Source: an uncultured Caryophanales bacterium (GTDB taxonomy: Bacteria; Bacillota_I; Bacilli_A; RFN20; CAG-826). Taken from it: 60,011 nt of DNA. The position numbers and the translations under genes are program-made. Shown here one piece after another: positions 7,886 to 17,950 of the stretch. Each line of letters begins with the position of its first letter. The first letter of the stretch is position 1. Location: positions 1 to 60,011 of the forward strand of contig CAMJWS010000003.1 of NCBI GenBank assembly GCA_946409515.1. Direction: 5' to 3'. The notes under the pieces are model-generated. The model was not told where the DNA came from. It did no database searches and saw only the letters and a program-made list of their open reading frames with translations.

Positions 7886-8851
7886 TTATTCAAAATCTTT
7901 GAATGATAAGCCATAAGCCGCGAGTTTCTCTTTAATTTCTTTAAGAGATTTCTTACCAAGGTTTTTGACTTTCATCATTTCTTCTTCGGTTTTTTCTGTG
8001 AGTTCTAAGACAGTGGCAACGCCAGCTCTCTTTAAGCAGTTATAAGAACGGACAGATAAGTCGAGTTCTTCAATAATGAAGTTCTCATATTTGTTTTCTT
8101 CCACTTGGACGACATCCTTTTCGATGTTGATATCGCGAGCGATTTCAGCAACATCGAGGAATTTGCTGAAGTGGTCAACTAAGATTTTAGCCGCCATTGC
8201 GAGGGCTTCTTGTGGAAGCATGGAACCATTGGTCCAAACTTCGATTGTTAAACTATCGAAACGGGAATCGTGACCAACACGAGTGCCATCAACGATATAA
8301 TTGGCTTTCTTCACTGGGGAATAGTTACTGTCTGTACAGATAGTACCTAATTGTAAACTTGGGTGAAGAATCTTATTTTGTTCGCCTGTGACATAACCAC
8401 GACCATTACGAGCATGGAGAACCATGTGTAAGGAACCGCTTTCTGTCACGTTAGCGATCACTAAGTCTGGATTGACAACTTCCACACCGGCTGGGCAAAC
8501 GATGTCGCTTGCTTTAACAACGGCTGGACCAGTAACATTGATTTCTAATCTCTTGTTAGAAGCGTCTTCGCTATCAATACGTAAGACTAAGTCTTTCAAA
8601 TTTAAGACGATGGTTGTAACGTCTTCTTCAACGCCTGGAAGAGCGGTGAATTCATGACGAGCACCTTCGACTTCCACAGCGTAAACGGAAGCACCTGGTA
8701 AAGAGGAGAGTAAGACTCTACGTAAGGCATTGCCTAATGTGAGACCAAAACCTCTTTCTAATGGTTCGATTACAAAGCGACCATAGTTTTCATTACCATC
8801 GTAGTCGGCTTGAGTAATACCAAATCTTTCAAATGGATTTGCAATTTTCAT
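7886..8851 (-). CDS. rpoA: RNA polymerase alpha subunit
   Basis: The 321-residue protein has the N-terminal assembly domain (about 1-230, with FVIEPLERGFGLTLGNALRRVLLSSLPG) and the C-terminal DNA/activator-binding domain (about 245-315, LDLSVRSYNCLKRAGV and KNLGKKSLKEI) joined by a short linker. Length is normal. The start at 8851 follows AGGAGG. Its place between rpsK and rplQ is the conserved Firmicutes order. Confidence 0.98.
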   Translation of the reverse strand: MKIANPFERFGITQADYDGNENYGRFVIEPLERGFGLTLGNALRRVLLSSLPGASVYAVEVEGARHEFTALPGVEEDVTTIVLNLKDLVLRIDSEDASNKRLEINVTGPAVVKASDIVCPAGVEVVNPDLVIANVTESGSLHMVLHARNGRGYVTGEQNKILHPSLQLGTICTDSNYSPVKKANYIVDGTRVGHDSRFDSLTIEVWTNGSMLPQEALAMAAKILVDHFSKFLDVAEIARDINIEKDVVQVEENKYENFIIEELDLSVRSYNCLKRAGVATVLELTEKTEEEMMKVKNLGKKSLKEIKEKLAAYGLSFKDFE

Positions 8852-8875
8852 AAATTTGATAACCTCCTAAAGTTA

Positions 8876-9262
8876 TTAGCCTCTTGGTTTCTTTGGTGGG
8901 CGGCAACCATTGTGTGGGATGGGGGTTGTATCAACGATGCTTAAGACTTGTAAGCCAGCAACTGCGAGGGAACGAATTGCACCTTCACGGCCTGGGCCTG
9001 GGCCTTTGACATCGACGTCGACTTGACGAATACCTTGTTCATAAGCAGCTTTGCCAGCAGCTTCAGCAGCTTGCATAGCGGCGAATGGAGTGGATTTTTT
9101 AGCACCTTTGAAGCCATTTGCACCAGCGGAGCTCCAGGCTAAGGCGTTACCTTGTTCATCACAGATTGTGACGATTGTGTTATTGAAAGTAGCGTGGATA
9201 TGGGCAACACCACGTGTAAATGAACGTTTGACTTTCTTTTTACGAATTGTTGTTTTAGCCAT
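8876..9262 (-). CDS. rpsK: Ribosomal protein S11
   Basis: A 128-residue protein with the S11 hallmarks [45 protein letters not shown] and the C-terminal [16 protein letters not shown]. It binds the 690 loop of 16S rRNA on the platform of the small subunit. The start at 9262 follows AAAGGAG. It lies between rpsM and rpoA in the alpha segment of the operon. Confidence 0.98.
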   Translation of the reverse strand: MAKTTIRKKKVKRSFTRGVAHIHATFNNTIVTICDEQGNALAWSSAGANGFKGAKKSTPFAAMQAAEAAGKAAYEQGIRQVDVDVKGPGPGREGAIRSLAVAGLQVLSIVDTTPIPHNGCRPPKKPRG

Positions 9263-9280
9263 AATTCTATACTCCTTTCA

Positions 9281-9658
9281 TTAACCTTGTGGCGCCATCT
9301 TCTTGTTAGCAATGGTCTTACGTGGACCTTTACGAGTTCTGGCGTTTGTTTTTGTTCTTTGACCTCTGACTGGTAAGCCTCTTCTATGGCGTGTGCCACG
9401 GTAGCAACCAACTTCGGTTAAACGTTTGATATTAAGGGCGACTTCTCTACGGAGATCACCTTCTGTTTTGTAATTACTGATTTCATTACGGATTGCACCT
9501 AATTGGTCATCCGTTAAATCTTTCACTCTGATTGTGCTATCAACTTTAGCACCTTCGCAAATTAATTTTGCGGTATAACGACCGATACCATAGATATAGG
9601 TAAGAGCGATACCTACTGGTTTGTCGTTAGGAATATCAACACCAACAATACGTGCCAT
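9281..9658 (-). CDS. rpsM: Ribosomal protein S13
   Basis: The 125-residue protein begins [20 protein letters not shown] and carries the central helices and the basic tail with [23 protein letters not shown]. It lies in the head of the small subunit and contacts P-site tRNA and bridge B1 to the large subunit. The start at 9658 follows AGGAGG, 20 bp after rpmJ. Confidence 0.98.
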   Translation of the reverse strand: MARIVGVDIPNDKPVGIALTYIYGIGRYTAKLICEGAKVDSTIRVKDLTDDQLGAIRNEISNYKTEGDLRREVALNIKRLTEVGCYRGTRHRRGLPVRGQRTKTNARTRKGPRKTIANKKMAPQG

Positions 9659-9677
9659 ATTCTAATTTCCTCCTAAA

Positions 9678-9791
9678 TTAACCTTGTCTCTGTTTGTGCT
9701 TTGGATCAGAACAAATGACCATGACTTTGCCATGTCTTTTGATGACTCTGCACTTGGAACAGATAGGTTTGACGGAAGGTCTGACTTTCAT
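9678..9791 (-). CDS. rpmJ: Ribosomal protein L36
   Basis: I translated this 37-residue gene directly from the gap between infA and rpsM. It begins [19 protein letters not shown] and ends [11 protein letters not shown]. Cys11, Cys14, Cys27 and His33 or its neighbour form the zinc site of the C+ form of L36. ATG at 9791 follows TTGGAGG. Position between infA and rpsM is the conserved order. Confidence 0.95.
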   Translation of the reverse strand: MKVRPSVKPICSKCRVIKRHGKVMVICSDPKHKQRQG

Positions 9792-9813
9792 AGTTTTTTC
9801 CTCCAATTTGATT

Positions 9814-10032
9814 CTACTTGAATCTATAAGTGATGCGGCCCCGTGTTAAATCATAAGGCGAGATTTCTACCGTAACTCTATCTCCTGGGAGAATGCGTAT
9901 GTAGTTCATACGGATTTTGCCAGAAACGGTGGCCAGAATTACGACGCCGTTTTCGAGTTCTACCTTGAATGAAGCATTTGGTAAGCACTCTTTTACGACC
10001 GCCTGGACTTCGATGACATCTGCTTTAGACAT
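9814..10032 (-). CDS. infA: Translation initiation factor IF-1
   Basis: The 72-residue protein is a single OB fold with the typical blocks [35 protein letters not shown] and [18 protein letters not shown]-1 occupies the A site of the 30S subunit during initiation. The ATG at 10032 overlaps the map stop codon by one base (TAATG), with AAGGAG inside map, so translation is coupled. Confidence 0.97.
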   Translation of the reverse strand: MSKADVIEVQAVVKECLPNASFKVELENGVVILATVSGKIRMNYIRILPGDRVTVEISPYDLTRGRITYRFK

Positions 10033-10799
10033 TAGTTTTCTTTTTCTCCTTCGGTTAAAGTGATAATTTCGTTACCCTCATCGGTAATAATGATGGTGTT
10101 TTCATAGTGGCATGTTAATCTGCCATCTTTAGATTTGACTGTCCAACCATCACCTAAGATTCTTGTTTCTTTACGACCTTCAAGAATCATTGGTTCAATC
10201 GCTAATGCGAAACCTTTTTGTAAGATTGGTCCAGTACCAGCAATACCATAGTTTGGTACGCTTGGATCTTCGTGCATGCTTTTACCAATACCATGACCGG
10301 TAAAGTCACGCGCCACATTATAGCCATGAGATTCGACATAATGCTGAATAGCGGCGGAGATATCCCCTACTCTATTTCCTGGCTTTGCTTGTTTAATGCC
10401 TTCGTAGAATGCTTTTTTACAAACATCGACTATTTGTTTGACATTATCTTTACAAGTGCCCACCATGAACGTTCTAGTGGCGTCCGCACAGTATCCCTTA
10501 AGACATGCCACGACATCAAGGGAGACAATATCGCCATCTTGAAGTTTAATTTTCTTTGATGGGATACCATGGATTAATGTTTCATTCACTGAGACGCATG
10601 TACCTGCTGGATAGTCATAGTAGCCCTTACATGGACAACTACCACCACCATCGTAAATGACTTTCTCGGCGATTTCGTTAATCTCATAAGTTGAGATACC
10701 TGGTCTAATTAATGGCTCCACTGTCTCGAAGACTTTGGCCACTAATTTGCCAGCTTCTTTCATTAATTCAATTTCCCTTGGTGACTTGACAATTATCAT
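10032..10799 (-). CDS. map: Methionine aminopeptidase, type I
   Basis: A 255-residue pita-bread metalloprotease with all five metal ligands: Asp95, Asp106, His169, Glu202 and Glu233. It removes the initiator Met from nascent proteins. A Cys-containing [13 protein letters not shown] segment lies near the substrate pocket. It lies 3 bp after adk and overlaps infA by one base; no strong ribosome-binding site is seen, so it probably relies on coupling to adk. Confidence 0.97.
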   Translation of the reverse strand: MIIVKSPREIELMKEAGKLVAKVFETVEPLIRPGISTYEINEIAEKVIYDGGGSCPCKGYYDYPAGTCVSVNETLIHGIPSKKIKLQDGDIVSLDVVACLKGYCADATRTFMVGTCKDNVKQIVDVCKKAFYEGIKQAKPGNRVGDISAAIQHYVESHGYNVARDFTGHGIGKSMHEDPSVPNYGIAGTGPILQKGFALAIEPMILEGRKETRILGDGWTVKSKDGRLTCHYENTIIITDEGNEIITLTEGEKEN

Positions 10800-10802
10800 A
10801 AG

Positions 10803-11450
10803 TTAACTTTTAAGAAATTTTGCAATTTCATCGAATAACGCTTCGCTACCTTTTAAAGAATCAAAGTTAGCGAGCAAGCCTCTTTCTTGATAGAAATCAA
10901 TAAGTGGCTTTGTTTGATTAGTGTAGTGAGATAATCTCACCTTTAAGGCTTCCTCATTATCATCATTACGTTGATAGAGAGGGCCTCCGCATAAATCACA
11001 GACACCATCAACTTTTGGTTTAAAGGTATCGATGTGATATGGAGCGCCACAGTTTTTACAAACGCGACGACCACCAATGCGTCTCACTAATTCATTTTTG
11101 TCGCAATCTAAGTTAATAACAACATCGATTGGACGGTTTATTTCTTTAGTGAGTTTCTCAAGAGCTTCCGCTTGTGGCGTGGTTCTTGGGAAACCATCTA
11201 AGAGAAATCCTTTCGCGCAATCGTCTTGAGAAAGTCTTTCTTTAACAAGACCGATTGTCACTTCGTCAGGAACAAGATCCCCATGCTTGATATAACTATC
11301 GGCTAATTTGCCGAGTTCACTACCGGCTTTAATGGCTTCTCTGAACATATCACCTGTGGAGATATGAACATAGCCTAAAGCGATTAGTTGTTTAGCTAAC
11401 GTGCCCTTACCTGCACCAGGAGGGCCCATGAGAATGATGTTTCTTTTCAT
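10803..11450 (-). CDS. adk: Adenylate kinase (zinc-binding LID type)
   Basis: The 215-residue enzyme has the P-loop GPPGAGKGT (9-17), the AMP-binding STGDMFR, GFLLDGFPRT, and a long LID domain with four cysteines (Cys131, Cys134, Cys151, Cys154) that bind structural zinc, as in Gram-positive enzymes. It interconverts ATP+AMP and 2 ADP. The ATG at 11450 overlaps the secY stop by one base. Confidence 0.98.
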   Translation of the reverse strand: MKRNIILMGPPGAGKGTLAKQLIALGYVHISTGDMFREAIKAGSELGKLADSYIKHGDLVPDEVTIGLVKERLSQDDCAKGFLLDGFPRTTPQAEALEKLTKEINRPIDVVINLDCDKNELVRRIGGRRVCKNCGAPYHIDTFKPKVDGVCDLCGGPLYQRNDDNEEALKVRLSHYTNQTKPLIDFYQERGLLANFDSLKGSEALFDEIAKFLKS

Positions 11451-12826
11451 TAGCCTTGACCTCCACCTGCAACGACTTCTTCGAAGGATTTACCAGCGAG
11501 TAAGCCATCGATTTGAGAGTTAAGTTCGAGAGCAACACCAACGACGATGATGAGGCCGGTGCCACCTAAGGCTAAGGAACGGTTATCGCCGAACACGCCA
11601 GTCATTGTTAAGACAGGTGGTAAGGCAGCAATGAAGGCCAACGCGATGGCACCAATAACGGTGACACGGTTTAAGACCTTTCTCACGTAACGTTCTGTTT
11701 CATTACCTGGACGGATACCTGGAATATAGGAACCGTTCTTTTGGAAGTTCTCAGCGAGTTGTTGCGGATTGATTTGCAAGTTCGCATAGAAGAATGAGAA
11801 CGCGAGGATGAGAATGATGTACATAATTAAGCCCCATGGCATGTACCATCCACCATTATTGAATAAATCGGAAATGGAGAAGATTTTGAGCCAAGGTGCG
11901 TTCATGCCATTTTCTGTATCGACGAATGCCATAATGACTTGTGGTGCCATTAAGATGGAGCTCGCGAAGATGACAGGAATAACACCAGCGGAGTTAATTT
12001 TAATTGGTAAGAATGAGGCACGAGCCATACTTTGAGTTTGGCCGCCACCCTTTCCAGAATGTTGCACTGGAATTTTTCTTTTTGAGAGTTCAATGAATGT
12101 AACGAAGGCAATGATGAGTAGGTAAGAGAATACATAGAGTAAGAACTGGAACCAGCCCACGATTGTCGCGGTTTCACTGACTGTGATTGTTTTTTGAGGA
12201 TTACACCAGTTAATCCAAGCTGTAACCATTTGTGATGGCAAGGAGCTAACGATACCGGCGAAGATGATCATGGAAATACCATTACCAATACCTTTTGTGG
12301 AGATTTGGTCACCGAGCCACATGACGAGCATGGTGCCGGCGAGTAAGATCAAGATCACATAGATATATGTTAACCATGGCGCGTTTTCCGCAACATGGAA
12401 CTCAATAAGAGTTTGGGATTCCATTGTTTTGACAATGCCATACGCTTGAACAGCACCTAACATTAATGTTAAGTAACGTGTGGCCATTTCAATTTTCTTT
12501 CTTCCGTATTGACCTTGACGTTTTAACTCAGTTAAGGCTGGTAAGACGTCAGTGGACAATAATTGAACGATAATTTGCGCAGTGATGTAAGGACTCACAC
12601 CAAGAGCAAAGATGGAGAAGCTTTGTAAGGTTCCACCACCTAACAAGTTCATGAGTGATAAAGCACTGTTATCGTTAAGAGCGTTAGCTAAGTTACCTGA
12701 TTCAGGAATGGAAACACCTGGAACGGTAATTTGCGCACCCAAGCGGAAGATGAAGAGGATCATGATCGTAAAGACGATACGACCCATAATCTCTTTATTT
12801 TTGAGGATGTTAATTAGCTTTTTCAT
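11450..12826 (-). CDS. secY: Protein translocase subunit SecY
   Basis: The 458-residue integral membrane protein has ten predicted transmembrane segments and the SecY signatures GVSPYITAQIIVQLL (plug/lateral gate region), GNGISMIIFAGI and GIRPG with NETERYV in the cytoplasmic loop. It forms the protein-conducting channel with SecE and SecG. The start at 12826 follows GAGGTGAT. It lies 1 bp after rplO and overlaps adk, the classical spc order. Confidence 0.98.
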   Translation of the reverse strand: MKKLINILKNKEIMGRIVFTIMILFIFRLGAQITVPGVSIPESGNLANALNDNSALSLMNLLGGGTLQSFSIFALGVSPYITAQIIVQLLSTDVLPALTELKRQGQYGRKKIEMATRYLTLMLGAVQAYGIVKTMESQTLIEFHVAENAPWLTYIYVILILLAGTMLVMWLGDQISTKGIGNGISMIIFAGIVSSLPSQMVTAWINWCNPQKTITVSETATIVGWFQFLLYVFSYLLIIAFVTFIELSKRKIPVQHSGKGGGQTQSMARASFLPIKINSAGVIPVIFASSILMAPQVIMAFVDTENGMNAPWLKIFSISDLFNNGGWYMPWGLIMYIILILAFSFFYANLQINPQQLAENFQKNGSYIPGIRPGNETERYVRKVLNRVTVIGAIALAFIAALPPVLTMTGVFGDNRSLALGGTGLIIVVGVALELNSQIDGLLAGKSFEEVVAGGGQG

Positions 12827-12827
12827 A

Positions 12828-13268
12828 TTAGATCACCTCAATTTTGCCACCAGCTTCATTAATTGCGGCTTCAGCAGATTTGGAGAAGGCTTTGGCTTGG
12901 ACAGTTAACTTTTTAGTTAATTTGCCACTGCCTAAGACTTTTAATCCATTATATTCTTTTTTGAGTAAACCGACTTCTTTTAATAAGGCTGGAGTAACCA
13001 CTGTTCCGTCTTCGAATCTTTCTAAGGCAGAAACATTGATGGTTGCATAATTGACATGATTAACATTCTTAAAGCCACGTTTTGGTAAGGCTCTCCAAAG
13101 TGGTAATTGACCACCTTCGAAACCTAAGGCAACACCGCCACCACTACGGGCGTTTTGACCTTTGTGACCTTTACCAGCAGTTTTTCCGTTTCCACTGCCA
13201 AGGCCACGGCCTTTACGGTAGTGTTCGAAACGGCTACCTTCTGTTGCTTGAAGTTCATGTAGTTTCAT
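12828..13268 (-). CDS. rplO: Ribosomal protein L15
   Basis: A 146-residue protein with the Gly-rich RNA-binding N-terminus ([44 protein letters not shown]) and the C-terminal L18e-like domain. The start at 13268 follows AGGAGG. The preceding 43-bp gap to rpsE leaves no room for rpmD (L30), which normally sits here. Confidence 0.97.
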   Translation of the reverse strand: MKLHELQATEGSRFEHYRKGRGLGSGNGKTAGKGHKGQNARSGGGVALGFEGGQLPLWRALPKRGFKNVNHVNYATINVSALERFEDGTVVTPALLKEVGLLKKEYNGLKVLGSGKLTKKLTVQAKAFSKSAEAAINEAGGKIEVI

Positions 13269-13311
13269 AAATGCACCTCCTATTTCTATTTAATAAGGAA
13301 TAATTATTAGT

Positions 13312-13950
13312 TTATTCTTTGCCACGAAGTTCTTTCATAACTTTGTAGCTCTTGAGGTTGTTCAAGCCTTGGTTTGTCGCTCTAATGATATTGATTGGAG
13401 CACGGGAACCATAGACCTTACTGCAAACGTTTTGAACACCGGCGAGTTCGAGGATAGCTCTCACTGGACCACCAGCGATGATACCAGTACCTTCTGGGGC
13501 TGGTTTTAAGTAAACGTTACAAGCACCATATTGACCAACGATTTCGTGAGAAATTGTGGCGCCTTTAACTAAGTGAATCTTGAAGAGGTTCTTCTTTGCA
13601 GCTTCACTAGCTTTCTTAATGGCATCTGGAACTTCAGCAGCTTTACCAACGGCGAAACCGTAACGGCCTTTATGATCACCGATAACCACGAGGGCGGTGA
13701 ATTTCATACGACGACCACCTTTAACGGTTTTGCTAACTCTGTTGATGAAAACAACACGTTCTTCAAATTCTTTTGGTTCGTCTCTGCGTTCACGTCTTTC
13801 ACGTGGGCCACCTTTACGGTCGCCACGTCTGTTATCACGACGTTCACGTCTTTCACGAGGTTGTTGATTTTGTTCTTGTGGAGCAGCTTCTGGAGCGGCT
13901 TCTGCAGCAGCTTGTTCAGCGACTGCTTCAACTTTCTTTTCTTCTTCCAT
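13312..13950 (-). CDS. rpsE: Ribosomal protein S5 with long charged N-terminal extension
   Basis: The S5 core (about residues 60-212: [45 protein letters not shown]) is preceded by about 55 residues that are first Ala/Glu/Gln-rich, then Arg-rich ([17 protein letters not shown]). S5 shapes decoding accuracy at the mRNA entry channel. An in-frame ATG at 13965 overlaps the rplR stop, but GGAGG 8 bp before ATG 13950 favours the latter. Similar tails occur on L3, L5, L22 and S17 in this operon. Confidence 0.95.
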   Translation of the reverse strand: MEEEKKVEAVAEQAAAEAAPEAAPQEQNQQPRERRERRDNRRGDRKGGPRERRERRDEPKEFEERVVFINRVSKTVKGGRRMKFTALVVIGDHKGRYGFAVGKAAEVPDAIKKASEAAKKNLFKIHLVKGATISHEIVGQYGACNVYLKPAPEGTGIIAGGPVRAILELAGVQNVCSKVYGSRAPINIIRATNQGLNNLKSYKVMKELRGKE

Positions 13951-13964
13951 TGTCTTTTCCTCCA

Positions 13965-14321
13965 TTAGAACTTCAAGCCAGCTTCACGAGCGGCTTCCGC
14001 TAAAGCCTTAACGCGACCATGATAGATGTAACCACTTCTATCGAAGACAACGTTCTTAATCTTTTTGGCTAAAGCTTTTTCAGCGATATCTTTACCGACA
14101 GCGGCGGCGGCTTCAACGTTGCTACCATTTTCTAACTTTAAGGTCATGGATGAGGAAGCAACTAATGTAACGCCTTTAACGTCATCGATAATTTGAGCTT
14201 CAATATTTTTGTTAGAACGATAGAGACAGAGTCTTGGTGTTTCGGCAGTGCCAGAAACTTTCTTTCTCACACGAGCATGTCTTCTTAAACGAGAAACATT
14301 TTTGCTTGGTTTGCTTGTCAT
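13965..14321 (-). CDS. rplR: Ribosomal protein L18
   Basis: The 118-residue protein has the family blocks [30 protein letters not shown] and the C-terminal [26 protein letters not shown]18 binds 5S rRNA with L5. The start at 14321 follows AGGAGG; the stop overlaps the first possible ATG of rpsE. Confidence 0.97.
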   Translation of the reverse strand: MTSKPSKNVSRLRRHARVRKKVSGTAETPRLCLYRSNKNIEAQIIDDVKGVTLVASSSMTLKLENGSNVEAAAAVGKDIAEKALAKKIKNVVFDRSGYIYHGRVKALAEAAREAGLKF

Positions 14322-14338
14322 AACTCTTACCTCCTATC

Positions 14339-14884
14339 TTATTTACCAGCGCCAGCGCGCTTACCTTCTTTAGTGATGACCACTTCGTCTTTGTAACGAA
14401 TACCTTTACCAAGATATGGTTCTGGTGGACGTACTTCACGAATTAAGGCCGCGGTTTGACCAACTTTTTGTTTATCAATACCTTCGACTTCAATATCAGT
14501 GGCGTTAGGTAAGGTGATTTTGACGCCTTGTTCTGGGTTGATAACCACTGTGTGGCTATAACCGGCCCAAATTTCAACGGCTTGGCCTTTCATTTGAGCT
14601 TTGTAACCGATACCTCTCATTTCTAAGGTCTTCTTGTAGCCTTCGGAAACACCGACGATAGCATTGTGGACATTAGCACGAACTGTACCGTGATTTTGTT
14701 TAACTTGTTTGGTTTCATTTTCACGTTTGAATGTAACGACTGTACCTTCAACGTTCATTTGAATGCCTTTATTAAGTTTAACTCTTAATTCGCCTTTTGG
14801 GCCTTTGACAACGGCGAAACCGTTATCTTCTGTAACTGTAACTCCGGCTGGGAGATCAATGTGTTTGTTACCAATACGTGACAT
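14339..14884 (-). CDS. rplF: Ribosomal protein L6
   Basis: A 181-residue protein with two L6 repeats, beginning MSRIGNKHIDLPAGV and ending with the signature RPPEPYLGKGIRYKDEVV. It lies near the factor-binding centre of the large subunit. The start at 14884 follows AGGAGG, 16 bp after rpsH. Confidence 0.97.
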   Translation of the reverse strand: MSRIGNKHIDLPAGVTVTEDNGFAVVKGPKGELRVKLNKGIQMNVEGTVVTFKRENETKQVKQNHGTVRANVHNAIVGVSEGYKKTLEMRGIGYKAQMKGQAVEIWAGYSHTVVINPEQGVKITLPNATDIEVEGIDKQKVGQTAALIREVRPPEPYLGKGIRYKDEVVITKEGKRAGAGK

Positions 14885-14900
14885 GACTCATTTCCTCCTA

Positions 14901-15290
14901 TTACCAGACGTAGCAAATTACTTCACCACCGATACCAAGTGTTCTGGCTTTTGCGTCAGTCATAACACCTTGGGAGGTGGAAATAATTGCGATACCTAAA
15001 CCTTTAAGAACCTTTGGTAATTTTTCAAAGCCAACGTTGACTCTGAGACCTGGTTTAGAGATTTTCTTTAAACCGGAGATAACTCTTTCACCATTGAAGT
15101 ACTTTAAGGTAATAGCTAATTCTTTTTTCACTTTACCAGTGACTTTGTAATCAGCGATAAAGCCTTCTTCTTTGAGAATCTTAGCAATTTCGACTTTCAT
15201 CTTGCTAGAAGGCATCTTCACAGATTCATATTTTAATGCGTTTGCATTTCTAATGCGGGTAAGCATATCCGCAATTGGATCAGTCATCAT
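14901..15290 (-). CDS. rpsH: Ribosomal protein S8
   Basis: The 129-residue protein has [14 protein letters not shown] at its N-terminus and the C-terminal [27 protein letters not shown]8 is a primary 16S rRNA binder and, in E. coli, the translational repressor of the spc operon; whether this holds here is not visible. ATG codons at 15290 and 15287 are adjacent; AAGGAGG lies upstream. Confidence 0.97.
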   Translation of the reverse strand: MMTDPIADMLTRIRNANALKYESVKMPSSKMKVEIAKILKEEGFIADYKVTGKVKKELAITLKYFNGERVISGLKKISKPGLRVNVGFEKLPKVLKGLGIAIISTSQGVMTDAKARTLGIGGEVICYVW

Positions 15291-15314
15291 AAATAATCGA
15301 TATCCTCCTTTTCT

Positions 15315-15500
15315 TTACCAAGATGATTTCTTCATGCCTGGAATTTCACCTTTATAGGCTAATTCTCTTAAGCAGATACGGCATAAATGGAATTTGCTAT
15401 AAACAGAATGTGGACGTCCACAGCGTTCGCAACGTGTGTATTCACGAACTTTATATTTTTGTGGGCGAGATTGTCTGACTTTTTGACTTGTCTTTGCCAT
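15315..15500 (-). CDS. rpsN: Ribosomal protein S14, zinc type
   Basis: The short 61-residue form carries the zinc ribbon Cys24-X2-Cys27 and Cys40-X2-Cys43 ([10 protein letters not shown] and [10 protein letters not shown]), unlike the 89-residue zinc-free form. It is assembled late into the head of the small subunit. The start at 15500 follows AAAGGAG. The zinc form in the spc operon is typical of Firmicutes. Confidence 0.97.
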   Translation of the reverse strand: MAKTSQKVRQSRPQKYKVREYTRCERCGRPHSVYSKFHLCRICLRELAYKGEIPGMKKSSW

Positions 15501-15518
15501 AATACTGTGAACTCCTTT

Positions 15519-16217
15519 CTATCTGTGGAATGGCATACCTAATAAATCTAATAAGGTATACGCTTCCGCATCGTTTTTAGCAGTGGTAACGATAACGATA
15601 TCCATACCACGAACCTTCGCCACTTTATCGTAATCGATTTCTGGGAAGATTAATTGTTCTTTAATACCAAGTGTGTAGTTACCACGACCATCGAAAGCGT
15701 TTTTGCTGACGCCACGGAAGTCACGGACACGTGGGAGAGCGATAGAGACTAACTTATCAAAGAAGTCGTACATTCTAAGACCACGAAATGTGACCTTACA
15801 ACCGATTTCTTGACCTTCTCTTAATTTGAAGGTAGCGATAGACTTTTTCGCTTTTGTGATGATTGGTTTTTGACCAGAGATTAATGTTAATTCACTGACC
15901 GCTTCTTCTAACTTCTTGCTATCTTGTGTAGCATCACCGACACCGATGTTGATGACGATTTTGCTTAACGCAGGAATTTGCATTGTGGAAGAATATTGAT
16001 ATTTTTCTAATAAAGCTTTACGAACTTCGTTTTCATATTTGACTTGAACACGAGAGACGATCGCAGCTTTCTTATTACCTGTGGAAGCTTTCTTAGCTTT
16101 TGGAGCCTTTGGGGCTTTTGGAGCTTCTTCGACAGGAGCTTCAGCTTTAGGGGCAGCAGCTTTCTTTGGAGCAGCTTTCTTAGCAGGAGCTTTCTTTTCT
16201 TTTAATTCTTCAGCCAT
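15519..16217 (-). CDS. rplE: Ribosomal protein L5 with Lys/Ala-rich N-terminal extension
   Basis: The 232-residue protein is about 53 residues longer than usual. Residues 1-50 are a Lys/Ala/Pro/Glu low-complexity stretch (repeats of KAPK and AAPK). The L5 core follows ([65 protein letters not shown]). L5 binds 5S rRNA in the central protuberance. The start at 16217 follows GGAGG, so the extension is translated. Confidence 0.96.
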   Translation of the reverse strand: MAEELKEKKAPAKKAAPKKAAAPKAEAPVEEAPKAPKAPKAKKASTGNKKAAIVSRVQVKYENEVRKALLEKYQYSSTMQIPALSKIVINIGVGDATQDSKKLEEAVSELTLISGQKPIITKAKKSIATFKLREGQEIGCKVTFRGLRMYDFFDKLVSIALPRVRDFRGVSKNAFDGRGNYTLGIKEQLIFPEIDYDKVAKVRGMDIVIVTTAKNDAEAYTLLDLLGMPFHR

Positions 16218-16231
16218 TTCAGCTTTCCTCC

Positions 16232-16537
16232 TTATAACACTGTGCCGCTTGCTTTAGCATAACGGACTTTTTTACCCTTGACTTCTTTGTGGCCAATTTT
16301 GGTTGGCTTTTTGGTCTTTGGGTCAACCAACATGACGTTAGAAGCATCAATTGGGGCATAGATTTCAACGATGCCGCCATCTGGGTTCTTTTGTGTTGGC
16401 TTATTGCATTTTTTGCGGATGTTGACGCCATCGACGACAACACGATTTTTTTCAGGAATCACTTTTTGAATTGTGCCTTGTTTGCCTTTATCTTTACCGG
16501 CAATAACGACTACTTTGTCACCTTTAACAAGATTCAT
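16232..16537 (-). CDS. rplX: Ribosomal protein L24
   Basis: The 101-residue protein begins [21 protein letters not shown], the KOW motif that binds 23S rRNA early in assembly. The frame stays open 14 codons upstream, overlapping rplN, but AAGGAGG before ATG 16537 and the family N-terminus set the start there. Confidence 0.97.
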   Translation of the reverse strand: MNLVKGDKVVVIAGKDKGKQGTIQKVIPEKNRVVVDGVNIRKKCNKPTQKNPDGGIVEIYAPIDASNVMLVDPKTKKPTKIGHKEVKGKKVRYAKASGTVL

Positions 16538-16550
16538 ACGTTCTTCCTCC

Positions 16551-16928
16551 TTATAACACTTCTGGGGCGAGGGAGACAATTTTCATGAATCCTTCAATAC
16601 CCTTTTCACGGAGTTCTCTAGCAACAGGGCCGAACACACGTGTACCTACAGGCGCGTTATCATCATTAATAACTACAACAGCATTGTCATCAAAGGCAAT
16701 TGTTGAGCCATCGCGACGACCGATAGCCTTTTTGGTTCTCACGATGACGCATCTGACGACATCGCCTTTTTTAACTTTACCGTTTGGGATAGCGTCTTTG
16801 ACGGCACATAAGATGACGTCACCAACACTACTGCTCTTACGGGTTGAACCACCATAGAGAGTGAAAGCACGAACGCTTCTGGCACCGGAGTTGTCAGCGA
16901 CAACAAGGTTTGTTTCCTTCTGGATCAT
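16551..16928 (-). CDS. rplN: Ribosomal protein L14
   Basis: A 125-residue protein starting [19 protein letters not shown], with [14 protein letters not shown] and the C-terminal [29 protein letters not shown]. It forms an intersubunit bridge and the docking site for RsfS. The start at 16928 follows AAGGAGG; the gap to rpsQ is 3 bp. Confidence 0.97.
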   Translation of the reverse strand: MIQKETNLVVADNSGARSVRAFTLYGGSTRKSSSVGDVILCAVKDAIPNGKVKKGDVVRCVIVRTKKAIGRRDGSTIAFDDNAVVVINDDNAPVGTRVFGPVARELREKGIEGFMKIVSLAPEVL

Positions 16929-16931
16929 AAA

Positions 16932-17318
16932 CTATTCGGCCTCCTTTTCTTCTTTTGGTTCTTCAGCTGGGGCTTCTTCTTTAGCAACAGCGGCTTCAGC
17001 AGCGGCTTCGGCTTCGATTGCTTCTTCTTTTAATTCAGCTTCAGCTTCTTTAACTGATAATTCAGCTTTCTTATCGATGGAGACTAATCTCCAGCGTTTT
17101 GTGGCACTTAATTTACGGGTGGCCATGATGGTGACTGTATCACCAACTTTGGCGGCGTTTTCTTCATCATGTGCGTAATACTTTTTACCGTATTTAACAC
17201 GCTTACCATATTTGGAGTGTCTTTTGTGAGTTTCAACTAGGACGACGATTGTCTTAGCGTTTTTATCAGAGACAACGACGCCTTGAATGACGGTTCTCGC
17301 TTCTGTTTTTCTTTCCAT
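16932..17318 (-). CDS. rpsQ: Ribosomal protein S17 with acidic C-terminal extension
   Basis: The first 85 residues are a normal S17 ([53 protein letters not shown]). About 43 further residues are almost only Ala, Glu and Lys ([19 protein letters not shown]), strongly acidic. S17 binds helix 11 of 16S rRNA on the body of the small subunit. The start at 17318 follows AGGAGG. The tail resembles those on other proteins of this operon. Confidence 0.96.
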   Translation of the reverse strand: MERKTEARTVIQGVVVSDKNAKTIVVLVETHKRHSKYGKRVKYGKKYYAHDEENAAKVGDTVTIMATRKLSATKRWRLVSIDKKAELSVKEAEAELKEEAIEAEAAAEAAVAKEEAPAEEPKEEKEAE

Positions 17319-17331
17319 CTAAGCAGTCCTC

Positions 17332-17532
17332 CTATTTGTTTTCTGCTAATTCACGTTCTCTGAGAACGAGATTAACTCTTGCGATGTCTTTTCTCACGGT
17401 GATGACATCTTCACCTCTTTCGAGGGCACCGACAGCTTTCTTTCTGCGGAGCTCGAAGAGTTGTTCTTTGAGTGAGTATAATTTTTCTTTTAATTCACTC
17501 GTAGAAAGTTCACGAACTTCATTAATTTTCAT
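17332..17532 (-). CDS. rpmC: Ribosomal protein L29
   Basis: The 66-residue helical hairpin protein reads MKINEVRELSTSELKEKLYS and ends with VRKDIARVNLVLRERELAENK. It lies at the exit tunnel beside L23. The start at 17532 follows AAAGGTGAG, 5 bp after rplP. Confidence 0.96.
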   Translation of the reverse strand: MKINEVRELSTSELKEKLYSLKEQLFELRRKKAVGALERGEDVITVRKDIARVNLVLRERELAENK

Positions 17533-17537
17533 AACTA

Positions 17538-17948
17538 TTACTCACCTTTCTTAATAACTTTACATTTGATTGGAAGCTTGTAAGCTGCGAGTCGGAGAGC
17601 TTCTCTCATGTCTTCTTCCGCGACACCCGCGATTTCAAACATGACGCAACCCTTACGGACGACTGCTACCCAATCTTCTGGACTACCTTTACCAGAACCC
17701 ATTCTGACTTCAGCTGGCTTTTTAGTCTTAGCTAAATGTGGGAAGATTCTGATCCAGATTTGACCACCTCTTTTGGTATAACGAGCGAGGCAGATACGGG
17801 CCGCTTCGATTTGACGAGTTGTGACCCAAGCGCCTTCAAGAGCTTGTAAACCAAATTCACCGAAAGCCACTTTTGGAGCGGATTTGCAGTGTCCTTCATA
17901 TTTGATGATATGTGGACGACGATATTTAACACGTTTTGGTTGTAACAT
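17538..17948 (-). CDS. rplP: Ribosomal protein L16
   Basis: A 136-residue protein with the L16 N-terminus [13 protein letters not shown], the segment [25 protein letters not shown] and the conserved [15 protein letters not shown]. It contacts A-site tRNA on the large subunit. The start at 17948 follows AAAGGAG; 2 bp separate it from rpsC. Confidence 0.97.
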   Translation of the reverse strand: MLQPKRVKYRRPHIIKYEGHCKSAPKVAFGEFGLQALEGAWVTTRQIEAARICLARYTKRGGQIWIRIFPHLAKTKKPAEVRMGSGKGSPEDWVAVVRKGCVMFEIAGVAEEDMREALRLAAYKLPIKCKVIKKGE

Positions 17949-17950
17949 GA

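Noticed and set aside
13269..13311. Hidden rpmD between rpsE and rplO
   Set aside because: 43 bp cannot encode the roughly 60-residue protein and no L30-like sequence is seen.
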